A program made the translations under genes and the position numbers. Below the pieces are notes generated by a model. The model was not told the origin of the DNA and did no database searches. It saw only the letters and a list, made by a program, of their open reading frames with translations. Of a stretch of 64,000 nucleotides of DNA, positions 20,452-32,513 are shown piece after piece (position 1 is the first letter of the stretch; each line of letters starts with the position of its first letter). This DNA comes from Piliocolobus tephrosceles (lineage: Eukaryota > Chordata > Mammalia > Primates > Cercopithecidae): assembly GCF_002776525.5 (NCBI RefSeq), contig NC_045438.1, positions 161,634,616 to 161,698,615 on the forward strand, written 5' to 3'.

Positions 20452-22613
20452 TTTTGCAGTTGTATTTGCTGACCTGGTACATCGCTTCTGCTGAATCTTA
20501 ATGAAAACATTCTTGGACAGGGATGAGTCACAGATGCTTTCATGAAACCCATTTCAGAGCACTGTTGGCCCAGGTCCTCCGTGGATGCAGCACTCTTCCC
20601 ATGGGTGCACGATGGTCATTTACTCCTGGAAAAGGACCTGAGGAGGTAAATGTAGAAGGAATGTCACATCTCACTTTTTCTGCTCCATCTCTGGCTCTGC
20701 TGCTTTTGTTTTTATTTTAAGAGACAATACCACGTTCTGCTGGAAAGGGGGTTCCTTGGGGAGTTATTTTCAGGGGGAGGATACGAGGACACTGGCACAA
20801 GGAAAACCTGCTCTAACTGCATTAGTTTTTCTAGACTCTTTTCTATTGTGGGTTAAAAAGTTGGAAATGCAAAACTCTTGGGAAGACAGGCCATGTGCTT
20901 TCACGGTACACAAATGGATCTTAAAGCCATCCACCCTCCAACTCATCTGTGTTGGAGAACGGTGAAGCCAAGCAGCACTAGAAAAAGCATCCTATGCAGC
21001 AACTCCGCCCGATGCTGCAGCTGCCAGCGACCCCTCTTTGGAAGGGCGGCTGCTGAGCGCTGGCACTTGCTGAAGTTACTGAGAGCCATTACTGTGTGCT
21101 TTTGCACGCCTCGTAGCACCTCCCAAAAAGAAAGTACTCAGGCGCCACGTTTGGCCTCTCCTCCTTCCCTGGCCACTTCCAGGCCTCTGTTGTGCATGTT
21201 CTCTTACTTCCCTCTGGGCGCTGGTTTGGGCAGCACAGGAAGTGTGTGGCACCCAGATGCATAAGCATCAGACGGAAAGAGGAGGCTGGATGGCGGAGGT
21301 GTCCCCTCTGCCATCCTGCCCTGCTGCCTTTGTCTCCCTGGTCTCTCCTCTGGGCGCTTAGCACATTCTCCAACAGATATCCACACGCAGGGCTAAGTTC
21401 AGGTCCTCAGGGCACAGATTGGTAGGGTAGGTGCAGTAAGGCTGAAGTCCTGGACACAGCAGCCTCCCCGAGGCTCTTCCCAGCTCCTGGCGGAGCCCAT
21501 TCTCTGCTCTGTCCAGGGCTTGTCGAGGGCGTCTCCCGACTTCTTTGGGAAAGCAGTTTGTTTGCCTTTCTCTTTCAACACTCGCCCATTTATCACAAAC
21601 CCACAAGGGTTTAGACAGCCACGCAGCTCCTGCCTGGTTAGGACACATGGGGAATGGAAGAATTACGACTTCAGTGCCCCCAAGAGGTGATGCAAGTTGA
21701 AAACATAATCGGATGCAAAAAAAGGTCTAGATTGATTCATACGTGCTAGTGCCTGAACATTTTCAGAGGGACCCAGGAATTCCTTCCATCCAAGCCTCTG
21801 CTGTGTGCAGAGGGAGCAGTAAGGCAGCAGCAGGTCATTCACTGCTCATTCACTCAATAGAGGTTGAGTAAGCAGAATTCCAACTAGCTGCATTCATTTT
21901 GTCATCAGGGACCTCACAGTCCAGGAAGGAGACAAGCTGCCTGCCCATGCATCTGGCAGGAGGGGTACCCTGCTGGAGGCTGGGCACCCAGAATGAAGCA
22001 GGCTCTTCCATGCACCCTGCTCCCAGGCCTTTCTTCGCAGAGGCCGAACACAGAGGTGCATAAATCAGACTCCAGTCTTGAACAGTAATATGTGTGCTCA
22101 CCAAACAACTCCTGTGGGGCTGAGCCTACGTGGATTAACAGGGCGAAGATTTGTGGGGAAATCTTCCCTCACTCACCTGCCTCTCACATTCTGTGCCTCC
22201 TGGAGACCCTTCAGAATCTCTCTCTCTCTTAGAGCCAAGCCTCCTGCTGTGTGGCTCTCTCCTTCTCCCTCCCCTTTGTCAACCTCAAACCACATTTCCC
22301 CTGTCTCCCTCAGCCCCTTAGACGTTTTCTTTACTTCTCCTTCCTTTTATCAGTAGGTCTCAGTTCCCTTGCGAGTTCTTTCCCACCCCTCCCCCATCAG
22401 CTTATGGAAGCTTGGAGTGGAGCACAGCAAACCAAGGGGCCTCTTTTGGGACCCCATGACAGTGCAGGGCTGCACCTGAGCCCTGTGCCTCTGGAAGATG
22501 GCCAAAGGCAATTGCCCACACTTGTATGTCAGATGTCTCCCATCCTTTTGTGTTCCAGGAAATGACTTACTGCAAAGAACCACGCTTCCCCACAAGACTT
22601 CGAGAAGACCCAC
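20452..22613. other. Non-repetitive
   Basis: No named repeat except the second 71-bp copy at 21838-21908. A pyrimidine-rich, CT-repeat segment runs 22210-22400. Open frames of 90-128 codons overlap on both strands with no domain. Confidence 0.5.
21838..21908 (+). repeat. 71-bp direct repeat, copy B
   Basis: It is identical to 19058-19128 except GAATTCCAACTAGC for GAATTCAAACTACC. The following GGACCTCACAGTCCAGGAAG looks L2-like, so copy B may be the original location; that is inference. Confidence 0.95.
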
Positions 22614-22990
22614 TGTCACGGACTGAGTTGTGTCCTCCTAAAATGCACATGTTGGAGTCCTAACCCCCAGTAACTCAGAGTGTGACCGTATTTGGAGAGG
22701 TCTTTAAAGAGGTGATGAAGGTAAAATGAAGTCGCTAGTGTGGGCCCTAATCCAGCATGACAGGTGTCCTCCTAAGTAGAGGAGATGAGGACACAGACAC
22801 ACATGGAGGAAAGACCGTGTGGGAAAACAGGGAGAAGACGGCCGAGGAGAGAGGCCGGAGGAGAAACCAGCCCTGTCCATGTGTTGATCTGGGACTTCCA
22901 GCCTCCAGCATGGTGAGATGATGCATCTCTGTGGTTAAGCCTCCACTGTGCAGTACTTTGTTATGGCAGCCCTACTAGCAGACCAGTAGG
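22614..22990 (+). mobile_element. MLT1 (MaLR) LTR
   Basis: It begins TGTCACGGACTGAGTTGTGT and shows GTCCTAACCCCCAGTAACTC, CCTAATCCAGCATGACAGGT, GGACACAGACACACATGG, GACTTCCAGCCTCCAGCA and TTTGTTATGGCAGCCCTA in MLT1 order. A solo LTR of a non-autonomous ERVL-MaLR. Relatives lie at 43980-44160 and 47422-47806. Confidence 0.85.
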
Positions 22991-23034
22991 TCCGTCCATA
23001 AATACTGTATACTTGTTCTTGTGATTTCCGTAAC

Positions 23035-23430
23035 AGTCATGGGTGACCCCCTTGTTTCCTGTGATAAGGACACACAGAGACCCTCCAAATTACCATTCTT
23101 TGTTTCTTAAATGATTAGCTGAACTATTTGTTCCTCCAAACAAGCTAGAAACAGAGCTAGATATTCCAGCTGATTGACAGATGCCTCCTGATGACATGAA
23201 CATCCCAGCTGTAAAATCACCCCCACTTGGAACTGGTTCACCCCTCCCTTTGAAAGTCTAGACAAAACCAGCTGCCAGGACAGAGGGGAAACCCATCTGG
23301 AGCCCTGTCTTCTCCACCCAGGGAGTGAGACCCCTTGAACTCGTCAAGCTCCTTCTGTGACTGATCGGAGATCCCACTGTGAGTCCAGCTCCCGGTCCCG
23401 TGCTCCGGATATCGGTCCTTGGCAGCATGG
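23035..23430 (+). mobile_element. Probable 5' LTR and leader of a class I ERV
   Basis: The stretch ATTCCAGCTGATTGACAGAT, CCTGATGACATGAACATCCC, a degenerate TATA-like AAAGTCTAGACAAAACC, then GAGTGAGACCCCTTGAACTC and CCCGTGCTCCGGATATCGG has the layout of a class I (gammaretrovirus-like) LTR. The 3' LTR is not seen, the primer-binding site is not clear, and the family name is not fixed. It is followed by gag-like and pol sequence on the same strand. Confidence 0.4.
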
Positions 23431-25059
23431 TAAGGATTTGATTTTGATATTTGCTTGAGTGCTCTTCGGGCTTTGTTTTGTAGTTGGTTTCTGTTTAACC
23501 TTCGTACTACGGAAAATTCTCAATCCGCTTCTCCCCCGCCTCCTTTAAAAATCCCTTCCGATGATATGTATTCCACTGTGATGAAAATTCAGTTCATTAT
23601 CCCCCCAAAATGGCAAGATTTCCCTGAGGACAAGTCGGAACTGCAGTGACCTCTCTGAGGCACCTGGAATCTCCCTAATCGTGTCCATCTACAGCCCCAC
23701 TGAAGATCTCTTCTCTTCAAAGGCCAGCTTATTTTGCTTGGTATGAGGACGCTGAAACATGAGAAAATGTCTCCAATCTACTTCAAACTGAGCAGTCCCT
23801 TAAGCACATCTCTCTTACTACCAACCTCTCCTCCCACTCCTTCTCCACCCTTAATGAAACCTCTCAACACTTCTTCCCCCCACCCCTCTATGGGCCCTGC
23901 CCTGATGCTTTCCCCCTCCACCCAGTATTCCTCCTTAGTCTGAGGGACTTCTGTTTTCCTCCTCTAGCCCCTGCTCCCCAATCTTCCCTGCTCCCACTTC
24001 CCTACGTCATCCCGATTTGTTGATGCTTCCCCGGTATAATGGAAGGCCCATGACCCGAGGGCCCAACTGAATAAGGACTCACTCAGGTCCACATGCAATT
24101 GTTAAGGGCTTTTCAGACAATGAGAATAGGGAAGAGTTTAGTAATCCGTCCGTCTGGTCCTTGGGGTATATTCTTCTGGGTTCCCTGAACCGTATCAATT
24201 TTTGCAGCTGTTAATGGGTACCAGAGATGCCACTTTATGTTTTGAAAAAGCCAGATGGGTCACTCTTCATGAGGACTTTCAAAGAAATCAGAACACCCGG
24301 ATGCAGGCCAAAACTATAGGGGAGAGGCTTTAGAATCCATTCCCACTGTCTCTCCTCAAAACCTGGTCAAATATAAAAGATGGCAGACAACACAGAGATG
24401 AATTTGCCTCTCACTATAGACATAGATTAGAAAATGTTAGAAAGGATGACATTTTGAGAGAGTCCGTTGAGACAGTTGCTAAAGCTTAACAAAATATATG
24501 ATCTCATCTTATATTTGATGACTGAGCCACTTTTGCTTTTATTATAATTATGTTAATGGCTTCTGATCAGAAATCAGAGATATTACCCCAAAACACAACG
24601 TAAGTAGGCAGAACGCTTCTCTCTCTGAAAGTGTACACTAGCCCAACATTCTGAAGACTCCATGAGAGAAGAGGCCAAATCAACACAGTGCAAACTGATG
24701 GCTGCACAACTTCACTGACCAGGAGGAAGCAAACCAGGCCAATCTGCTCATTCCAAACCCCAACTTGTTAGGTACACGTGCAGATATAAATAAAAACAAT
24801 GCTCGGCTTGGGATTGCCTGGCTTTAAAACACAAAAGAGAGCAAGAGCTTAAAAATTCATCTTTTAATGACTTTCTTGGAAGGGTGTTCCCCTTTGTGTC
24901 CGCACTAACTCATAAGAGGAGAGAATCTTCCACATCAGTGGGCACTCCACTCCCTTCCTAATGGACCCAGAGCAACACATCTCACCATGAACACCTCTTA
25001 CCACTCTCCCTAAGAGCACACAAGTCATGCCTGTGGTGGGACTTGATGAGCATCCACAT
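23431..25059 (+). pseudogene. Decayed gag/pre-pol region of class I ERV
   Basis: This lies between the LTR-like region and recognisable pol. A 69-codon frame at 23734-23943 is rich in Pro and Ser (for example TSPPTPSPPL), reminiscent of the linker after a retroviral matrix domain. The rest is broken by stops and no capsid or zinc-knuckle motif is identified. Gag identity is inferred mainly from position. A 39-base block at 24460-24498 recurs at 26900-26938. Confidence 0.3.
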
Positions 25060-26285
25060 GCTGCTTTTGTCAGAGCCTTATTCTGTCTTATTAGGACCCT
25101 CCCCACCCAGCACAGCTTCTTAGTTCCACTACCCAGTAAACCTTCTGGAAAGAGAGTTACTTTCCAACTGGACTGTCAGTAGTTTTGCTCCCCTGAAGGC
25201 CTCACCCTTGAGGGCCTTGGGTCCCAGCCTTGCATTCTTTGCCTTTTCATGGCTCTCATTGACCATCACACTTTTCTTGCTTCTGTCAAAATCCCTGATC
25301 CCCCTTTAAAACCTCAAGTACAAACTATGCTAACTAAAATACCCGACTGCCTCTGAGCTGGTCACTTCACTGACACAGGCCAAATTAAGGAGGCTGAACC
25401 TCTCAAAGTAGAAATAGAACCTTCCATGCCACTCTCAACATTACTGTAATATCCTAAAGACAAGAATTCTCCAAGATCTTCAACTTATAATTCAAGGTGT
25501 CCTTCACAAAGCACTCCTAGTGTCCATGTCTAATTCCTGTGATACTCCCATCCTCTCAGTAAAGAGGCTCAATGGGTACCAGCTAGTCCAAGGCTTGCAA
25601 GCAATTATTCAAATAGACAATGCCAGGCTTTCTCTAAGGACCCCAACACCATTCTGGCTTCTCTCCATGCCCCACTATTCATCTCATAGTCATCAACTTA
25701 TGTTCTGCTTTTTGTTTTGGACAGAGTCTCACTCTGTTGCCCAGGCTGGAGTGCAGTGGTGTGATCTTGGCTAACTGCAACCTCCACCTCCCAGGTTCAA
25801 GTGACTTTCCTATCTCAGCCTCCCGAGTAGCTGGGATTGCAGGCACACACCACCATGCCCGGCTAGTTTTTTTTGTGTGTGTTTTCAGTAGAGATGGGGT
25901 TTCACCATGTTGGCCAGGCTGGTCTCAAACTCCTGACCTCAGGTGATCCACCCGTCTCAGCCTCCCAAAGTGCTGGGATTAGAGGCATAAGCCAGTGTGC
26001 CCGGCCACGTTCTGCTTTTATCAGTATGCTTTTCAACCCTGACTCAAATATCCTTTTGCCTTCACCTGGAAAGGTCAACAATACACATGAACTGCCATGC
26101 CTCAGGGGTTTACTGAGGCCCCCACCTATCTCTCCAGGACCCCTTTCAGGCTATGCTGGGCACTGGTTGTTGAGGAAGAATGCCTTGGATTCACAGTTTT
26201 CCAGTTTATTTGTCTATAAAGCCCTAATGTGAACAATCTTTCTCTTGATGAGTGTTTTCAATGACAACCAAATAATCGTGTTTCC
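25060..26285 (+). pseudogene. Class I ERV pol (reverse transcriptase) relic, split by an Alu
   Basis: Reverse-transcriptase motifs appear in order on the + strand. The CDTPILSVKRLNG block (about 25540-25580) corresponds to the fingers motif before the conserved LVQ segment. After the Alu come FAFTWKGQQYT (about 26053-26085) and PQGFTEAPTYLS (about 26097-26135). An in-frame TGA stands where Trp is usual just after the second block. The catalytic YVDD region is not recognisable downstream. RNase H, integrase and env are absent, so the copy is truncated on its 3' side, where a MER5A begins. Protease and upstream pol are too diverged to place. The Alu at 25713-26006 interrupts the palm region. 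Non-functional. Confidence 0.75.
25713..26006 (-). mobile_element. Alu (AluS-like), antisense, inside ERV pol
   Basis: Full length from a GTTTTGGACAGAGTCTCACT start to GTGCCCGGCC. The duplication A(T/C)GTTCTGCTTTT at 25700-25712 and 26007-26019 marks the insertion point in the retroviral reverse transcriptase. Confidence 0.97.
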
Positions 26286-26290
26286 CCTAG

Positions 26291-26515
26291 GTCAGTGATT
26301 CTTAACCAAGGGCGTCTTGCCCCTCAGGGGACAATCGGCAATTTCGAAAGGAGACACTTTTGATTGTCTCAAGTGGAAGGGAGGAGATGCTACCAGTGCC
26401 TCGTGGGTGGAGGCCAGGATGCTGCTACACATCCTGCAGTGCACAGGATGGTCCCCACATCAAAGAGTGATCCCACCAAAAATAGCAGTAGTGTCAAGGC
26501 TTAGAAATGCTAATC
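26291..26515 (+). mobile_element. MER5A (hAT-Charlie) relic
   Basis: GTCAGTGATTCTTAACCAAG, CCCCTCAGGGGACAATCGGC, GCTACACATCCTGCAGTGCA and AGGCTTAGAAATGC follow MER5A. It begins directly where the ERV relic ends. Confidence 0.9.
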
Positions 26516-27353
26516 AAGACAGTAACCCTTTCCAATCTTATTTAATAAATAAAAAGAGCTCAACCAGTTTGCTTTAGTGATGGAGGATGGTTCTCACAGC
26601 AGTGTCCTGCCTTTAAATTGTATGAGCTGTAGTGTAGAAATAGAAATGGAACAGTTATCTTTTTGTCTAGTTTTTGGACACAAAATTGGTCCAGAGCACA
26701 CCATGAAGGATGATTCTGGGAAATCAGATATTGCTGATGAAAGAGAACTTGGCTGGGAAATAGCTCTGGGTTCTAGCTCTGGTTCTAATGCTACCTGGCT
26801 GGGTGTGTGGGACTGTCACTCTCCTCCGGGGGTGGAACTAAAGCATCTTCAGACTTTTGCTGCCTGTAACAGAGTTTCTTCTAGAACAAGTCTATGCATG
26901 AGTCAGTTGAGAGAGTTGCTGAAGCTTAACAGAATATAAAGGAATAAGGAAGAAGAAACCACTCCACCTCTGCCCTTCCACTGCCGCCTGCAGGGTACGT
27001 CCACTCAGAGCACGGGCTCCCCATGTGACCCACTTCCCCTCTTCTGCATGGGCTTGAGGGAGGAGGAGGCCTGGCATGACAGAAGGCTGGCCAGGGGTGA
27101 GGTCCGTGCCTGGGGACTGGTGATGTGAGAATGGGCTGAGCAGAGAGGAATTCTGTGGCATCTGTTTTTAAAATGGAGTCCGGGGATGAGCAGTAGCTTA
27201 TGAATGTTCTCAAGAAAGAAATGGTGACTAGCCTTGGACATTTTGATGTTGCTCTTTGAAAACATCCATATTCTCTTTTGGGATGAATTATAGTTCACTT
27301 GTGATACTTCTTTTAAATATATTTTTTAATCTTTAAATTTATTTTAATTTTAA
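26516..27353. other. Non-repetitive
   Basis: A 120-codon open frame at 26577-26939 on + has no known domain. The 39-base block 26900-26938 resembles 24460-24498. The right end is AT-rich. Confidence 0.45.
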
Positions 27354-27492
27354 TTTTTTTTTTAGAGATGATGCCTTCCTCTGTTGCCCAGATTGGAGTG
27401 CAGCGGCACCATTATAGCTCACTGCGGCCTCGAACTCCTGGGCTCAAGTGATCCTCCCGCCACAATTTCCCAAATAGCTTGGGCTACACATG
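27354..27492 (-). mobile_element. Alu monomer (FLAM/AluJ left-arm type), antisense
   Basis: TTTAGAGATGATGCCTTCCT, ATTATAGCTCACTGCGGCCT and CGAACTCCTGGGCTCAAGTG are monomer landmarks. It ends at AGCTTGGGCTACACA, with the 5' end and second monomer missing. Confidence 0.85.
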
Positions 27493-28118
27493 TGACTTAT
27501 GATATTTCTTCTTATACAGGAAGCTGAATTTTTTTCTTTAACTTGCAGGAAGAAGTCTGTGGCATTTTTAAAATTTATTTTTGTCTTCACAAACAAGTAG
27601 AGTAAGTGATTTAAAAATGTATACATGTGAAATCTTTTTCATAGGTTATCCATATTATATGGTAAGCAAGTTAAACGTATAAAAGGCTGTAGAGAGAAAA
27701 AAGGATCCTCCCAGCTTGCGGGTGGGTGATCTTTGTTTTCTTATCACTATGGTCTTGGAGGGCATAGAAGAAGTTGGAGAGTTGATGCCATAGTGAAGCA
27801 TGCACCAAACTGAGGAGGCTCAGGTCTTGGGACAGCTTAGGGAAAGAAACAGGGTCTTCATGCAGAGGCTGAATGGGACGGCTGCCAGGAAGGTGATATT
27901 CTGTTCTGGATGTACATTTCCAGGGCAATAAATGACTGCATACACTTGAGGCGGTTGCCCTTCTGCTCTGTCGATGAAAGAAGAGGGGACAAAAAGCAAG
28001 GGACAGGAACAAGGCATGAAATTGAGGCTTTTGGAGTTATAGGCTGGAACTGTGCTGATTTTTCTTCTGAAAGAGTTCACTAAGGTGTATTAGCTAACCA
28101 CTTATGTCTTTCCTTCTG
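27493..28118. other. Non-repetitive, with an open minus-strand frame
   Basis: No repeat is named. Frames of 113 codons (27671-28012) and 86 codons (27820-28080) on the minus strand overlap. Neither has a recognised domain. Confidence 0.45.
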
Positions 28119-28131
28119 TGTCATCATTTTC

Positions 28132-28439
28132 TTTTCTTTCTTTCTTTTTTTTTTGAGACGGAGTTTTGCTCTTGTTGTCAAGGTTGGAGTGCAGTGGCGT
28201 GATCTTGGCTCACTGTGACCTCCTCCGCCTGAGTTCAAGTGATTCTCTTGCCTCAGCTCCTGAGTGGCTGGGATTACAGGCGCGCACCACCACGCCCAGC
28301 TAACTTTTGTATTTTTTGGTACAGACGGAGTTTCATCACGTTGGCCAGGCTGGTCTTGAACTCCTGACCTTAGTTGATCTGCCCGCCTTGGCCTCCCAAA
28401 GTGCTGGGACTATAAGTATGAGCCACCATACCCAACCCA
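28132..28439 (-). mobile_element. Alu (AluS-like), antisense, full length
   Basis: The T/C-rich tail leads to GAGACGGAGTTTTGCTCTTG, ending ACCATACCCAACCCA. A perfect 13-bp duplication TGTCATCATTTTC lies at 28119-28131 and 28440-28452. Confidence 0.97.
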
Positions 28440-28452
28440 TGTCATCATTTTC

Positions 28453-30057
28453 AGTGTAAGTAGTCGTCTAACACAGAGAAGTAACACGTGTTTGAAAGAA
28501 TAGAGTAGGGTTGCTTGATCTCCTGTGTTTTCTTAGAGTCCTGCTGTTTTCTTTCTGTGTTCAGAGCAAGTTCTGATTTGGACACAAAGCATGGCTTCTG
28601 GGGCTGTCAGCGCTGCCACGTACTTACTTGGCTGTCGGCTTACCATGCTTACTGTGCTGGCTTTGAGTCTCGCTGATTCCCATGCATCATGGGTCCTTGG
28701 AATTCTGTGCTCATGGGGATCCCCAACATGACCTGTGCGTGGGACAGCAGGGAAGGAGGACATGTGCACTGCATAGCTCCCCTCTGCTCACATGCATCTC
28801 TACTGTCCCACAGGACTTCACTCATAAAACACAAGTTCACAGGTAAGATTAAGAATGTTAAGATGGTGATGGCAGAGCACTAAGCCAAGTGTGGGTCCTT
28901 CTAGACACAAGGCCCTGTGCAGCGTGACAGGTTGGCCACCATGAAGTAGACTCTGCCCATCTGGATGTGAAACCAGGAGGGCTGAGGGGTCTTGAAACAT
29001 GAGATGAGCTGCCTAAGGCCAAAACCAATTCTCTGAGGATGGTAGAGCCAAGAGCTGGAAGGAATTTATGATAACAACGCTGAGCCACTGGTTTTCATTT
29101 CCTTGGAACTTGCTGAACTTGTTATCTGAGATTAGAATATCCTTCTTTTTAAAGGTGGTTTGAGCTGAGTGTCTGTTACTTGCAGGTGAAAGCTTTCTCA
29201 TGTACACAGAGGACATCTTGTCCATAATGAGTGAAGGCCATACTACTTTACCTTTATTTTCCTTACCAGGCTCCATCTCCATAGCCTGCTTTTGACAAAG
29301 GTGGATACATAATTCTAGGGGCCACCTAGCTGGTTCTAATAAGACTTTGGAAGTCAAAAGCTAAAGAAGACCAGGAGACCAAGCTGGAAATCAAGCTCTT
29401 CAATCAGATTCCAGAGGAAATGCCATTCCACCCAATCACCTAGCCACAACAGTTCCCTTCCTTCAAGATGCTGCGTTTACAAGCACTGCCTCTTTAGGCA
29501 AATGGATTACCTTGTAAGAGTGACCTGTGACCTGAAAAAGCATTAGCCCAGTCACACCCAGGCTTAATTGAGCCATTTGAGTCTCACTGCCTCTCTGTGT
29601 TAGTTCCTCTTGCTTTCAGCTAAAGGGTCCTTCTGTTTAGGTGGTGAAAAAAATGATCGTTAAAAACAATTAATAAACCTGGGGACCTCTGATACCATGA
29701 GCCCAGCCAGAGATCTGTGTCAAGCAAATCCTTGCAGACAGTTCTGCCAGCCTGCAGATGTCTGTTTGCCTCTCGTGGATTTGATAAGTGCTCATTTATG
29801 CCAAGGTGGCTGTAATCATAGTACAGAGGCCTCTGGGAGATATTGTTCACGCTGACCTTACAAACTGAAAACCATTATCTTTTCCTTACCTGAGACCCTG
29901 GGGAGTAGTCAGCTCACTCCCTGCCAATGGCCTAAGATGGTTGCTGATGTCACGGTTGAGGAATATCTAGGAGTAATAAACATAAGTAGCTGGAAAATGC
30001 CAATTCTGACAACTTGACAACATCATTATCAACATTCTTAAGTACTTACAAGTCTTT
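28453..30057. other. Non-repetitive
   Basis: Nothing recognised. Short frames up to 114 codons (29013-29357, minus) have no domain or consistent neighbours. Confidence 0.5.
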
Positions 30058-30355
30058 TCTTTTTTTTTTTGGAGACAGAGTCTCACTCTGTTGCACAGAC
30101 TGAAGTGCAGTGGCGTGATCTTGGCTCACTACAAGCTTTACCTTCTGGGTTCCCAAGCGAATTTCCTGCCTCAGCCTCCTGAGTAGCTGGGATTACAGGC
30201 ACACAGTATGGTGCCCAGCTAATTTTTATATTTTCAGTGGAGAAGGGGTTTCATCGTGTTGGCCAAGCTGATCTCGAACTCCTGACCTCAGGTGATCTGC
30301 CTGCTTCAGTCTCCCAAAGTGTTGGGATTACAGGCATGAGCCACCGTGCCTGGCC
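30058..30355 (-). mobile_element. Alu (AluS-like), antisense
   Basis: The T run, GGAGACAGAGTCTCACTCTG, both monomers and the end CGTGCCTGGCC are present. The flanks TACTTACAAGTC and TACTTAGAGTCA may be an eroded duplication. Confidence 0.96.
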
Positions 30356-32513
30356 ATGAATACTTAGAGTCACAGAAGTTTATGGTTAGAGAATTCTCAC
30401 AGAGGTGACCTGGTTCAGCCCTACCATCAAGGTCATTGAGACACTGGCACCTTGCCCAAGGTCATGCCAACCTGAGATTAGGCGTTTCCTGCCCAATGCC
30501 CTTTCCCCATTTCCCACACCTATTGTTCATACTAATTTATTGCAGGTCTTATTTCTATAGTCTCCTTTAATTGCTTTCTGTTCACGGGACACTCTCTTCA
30601 GGATAAGATTGCAGGTATTTTTTTTTATATTACTTCCCCTTGTCCCTGAGGCTGTAGGGTTTCGAGCTGAAACCAGTCAAAAAGGACTTCCTGCTGAGTG
30701 ACTTTTGCCCAGGCAGCAGGGCTGAGGAGCTGGGGACGAAGAAGAGACCCTGGCTGTATTCTTTCTGATATGTGTTACAAATCAGGCTTGAGTTAATTTG
30801 GTCAGGTTCAATAATGCGCTGCAGTTACTCTGTAAATACCTGGAATCATGGAGGGTCAGGTCTGGAAGGAGATTTAAAGACAACCTGGTCTTATGGTTCT
30901 CTAACTGTGCTCCAAGGAACCCTAGGGGCTCCTGTGTGGGGGTCGGGGGGTGCCTTCTGTTCAACCTCTAAAAGCAGGTGGGCTGGAGAGCTGAGCTGAC
31001 TTAGGCCTAGGCCTTGGCCCCTTTTCTTGAGATATTTTATTTAATAGTGTGGCTGTACCAGATTTCTTGTAAACAAAGGGCTGGATGATAGAGCATTGTT
31101 GACAGCTATGAATCTAGTCCAGCTCTTTCATTTTCACCATGAGAAAATGAGGCTTGGAATGAGGGAAAAGGGACTAGGTGACTGCGTGCAGAGCTGCACA
31201 CCTAGCTAGTGACAGCAGCCGGGATGGAAACTCTTTGCAGATGCCCCCTCGATACCTTGCAGAGATGGCCTGGTCCCTCTAAGAAGCTGTGTTTTTGGCT
31301 TGATTGAGAGGTTGAAGTACAGAAACCAACTCTATGGTGTCTGCTCATCTGGGAAAAGAAAGGGACAAAATCTACACTTACTGAGTGACTACTGTGTCAC
31401 GGACATGGAAAATACATCCACTCATTCAGAGCAGGTTTGTGGAGCACCTCCTGCATAGCAGATGCTGCCTTGCCTGTCACGGGTGCTCCTTCCTGTAAAC
31501 CTCCCAACAAGCCTGCAGGGGAAGCTATTACATGCTCCAGAGCTGAAGGCTCTCAGGGTTACACAGCTCGCTCACCGGTGGCTGTTCACCACATCTGAAC
31601 TGACACCCTTTGAACTCCAAATCTGCTGTCCCACATCACATCCTAATATGCTTTTAATTTTTTTTTAAATGTCTCCAGAAGTCAGCAGCTGTCTGAAGCT
31701 TTCCAAAGACTTGAAACTCAGTTTAAAAAAAAGAAATGTGAGTTTCCCTTTATCTATTTGGAAAATGGCCGGGCGGGGACTGGGCCCTCGGTGCCGGTTC
31801 TCCTGGGGAGATCGTCTTCGGTCAGCAGAGCTCCCTTAGAGTCCTAATCTGTTTCCTGATTTGGGCTTTCATGATTGACACACATGCAGCTTTAGCCTTG
31901 TCTCCTGTTCACAGGGAAAATTCTGCTCATCTTGCAGCTCAGCTGCAGGGCGGATCTGGGAGCAGCTGTCCCTCGGGGAGATGGGTGAGGCCGTCGGAAT
32001 GCCAGCGATGGAGAGATAGCAAACTGTGGTGGAGGGAGAAACTGTTAACGTGCACGAGGGCACCAGCCTTCAGTGGTGCAAGAAGTTTTCAACTGTCCTT
32101 GTCTTTCAAAAGACACTGTGTCTCAACAGAGTGTCAGCAACTTCTGAAGCCATTTCAGGCTGTATTTGTTAATCACGTTTTAGAATTCTTCCTGGGTGGG
32201 CTCTGCCCAGCTTCTGGTGGTCTAAATATTAGAAATCAGACTGATGTGGGTGCTGGGAGGGGAAGGAATTATGGAAAGACAACGTGAAGGGAAGTTCAGG
32301 ATTTGTGGCAACTCTTGCCAGGGGTTTGAGGCAAGCTGTGTAGGATCTGGTTCAATTGTTCTGTCTCATACTGGGAATATGATGGCTACCATTCCTTGGA
32401 AAATGTGCATTTTCAGCATTAATAAGCAGGATTTTTTTTTTCCCTTGCTCTTAGAGTGTGTTGTTAAAAGTTAGTGGTAGTGATGGTTTTATTTATTTTA
32501 AAATTTTTTAAGG
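30356..32513. other. Mostly non-repetitive
   Basis: 30370-30480 and 31085-31210 hold old SINE/LINE-like phrases (CTTGCCCAAGGTCATGCC; AAATGAGGCTTGGAATGAGG) that I cannot assign securely. A MIR-like segment is at 31375-31640. Nothing else is recognised. Confidence 0.45.
31375..31640 (+). mobile_element. MIR-like SINE relic
   Basis: CACTTACTGAGTGACTACTG, GTAAACCTCCCAACAAGCCT, GGGGAAGCTATTACA, GGGTTACACAGCTCGCTCAC and CACCCTTTGAACTCC follow the MIR order with an internal insertion or duplication. Confidence 0.65.

Noticed and set aside
21660..21690. CTCF-like GTGCCCCCAAGAGGTG
   Set aside because: A key core base differs (T for A at the AG position on the minus strand), so it is weaker than the three sites listed.
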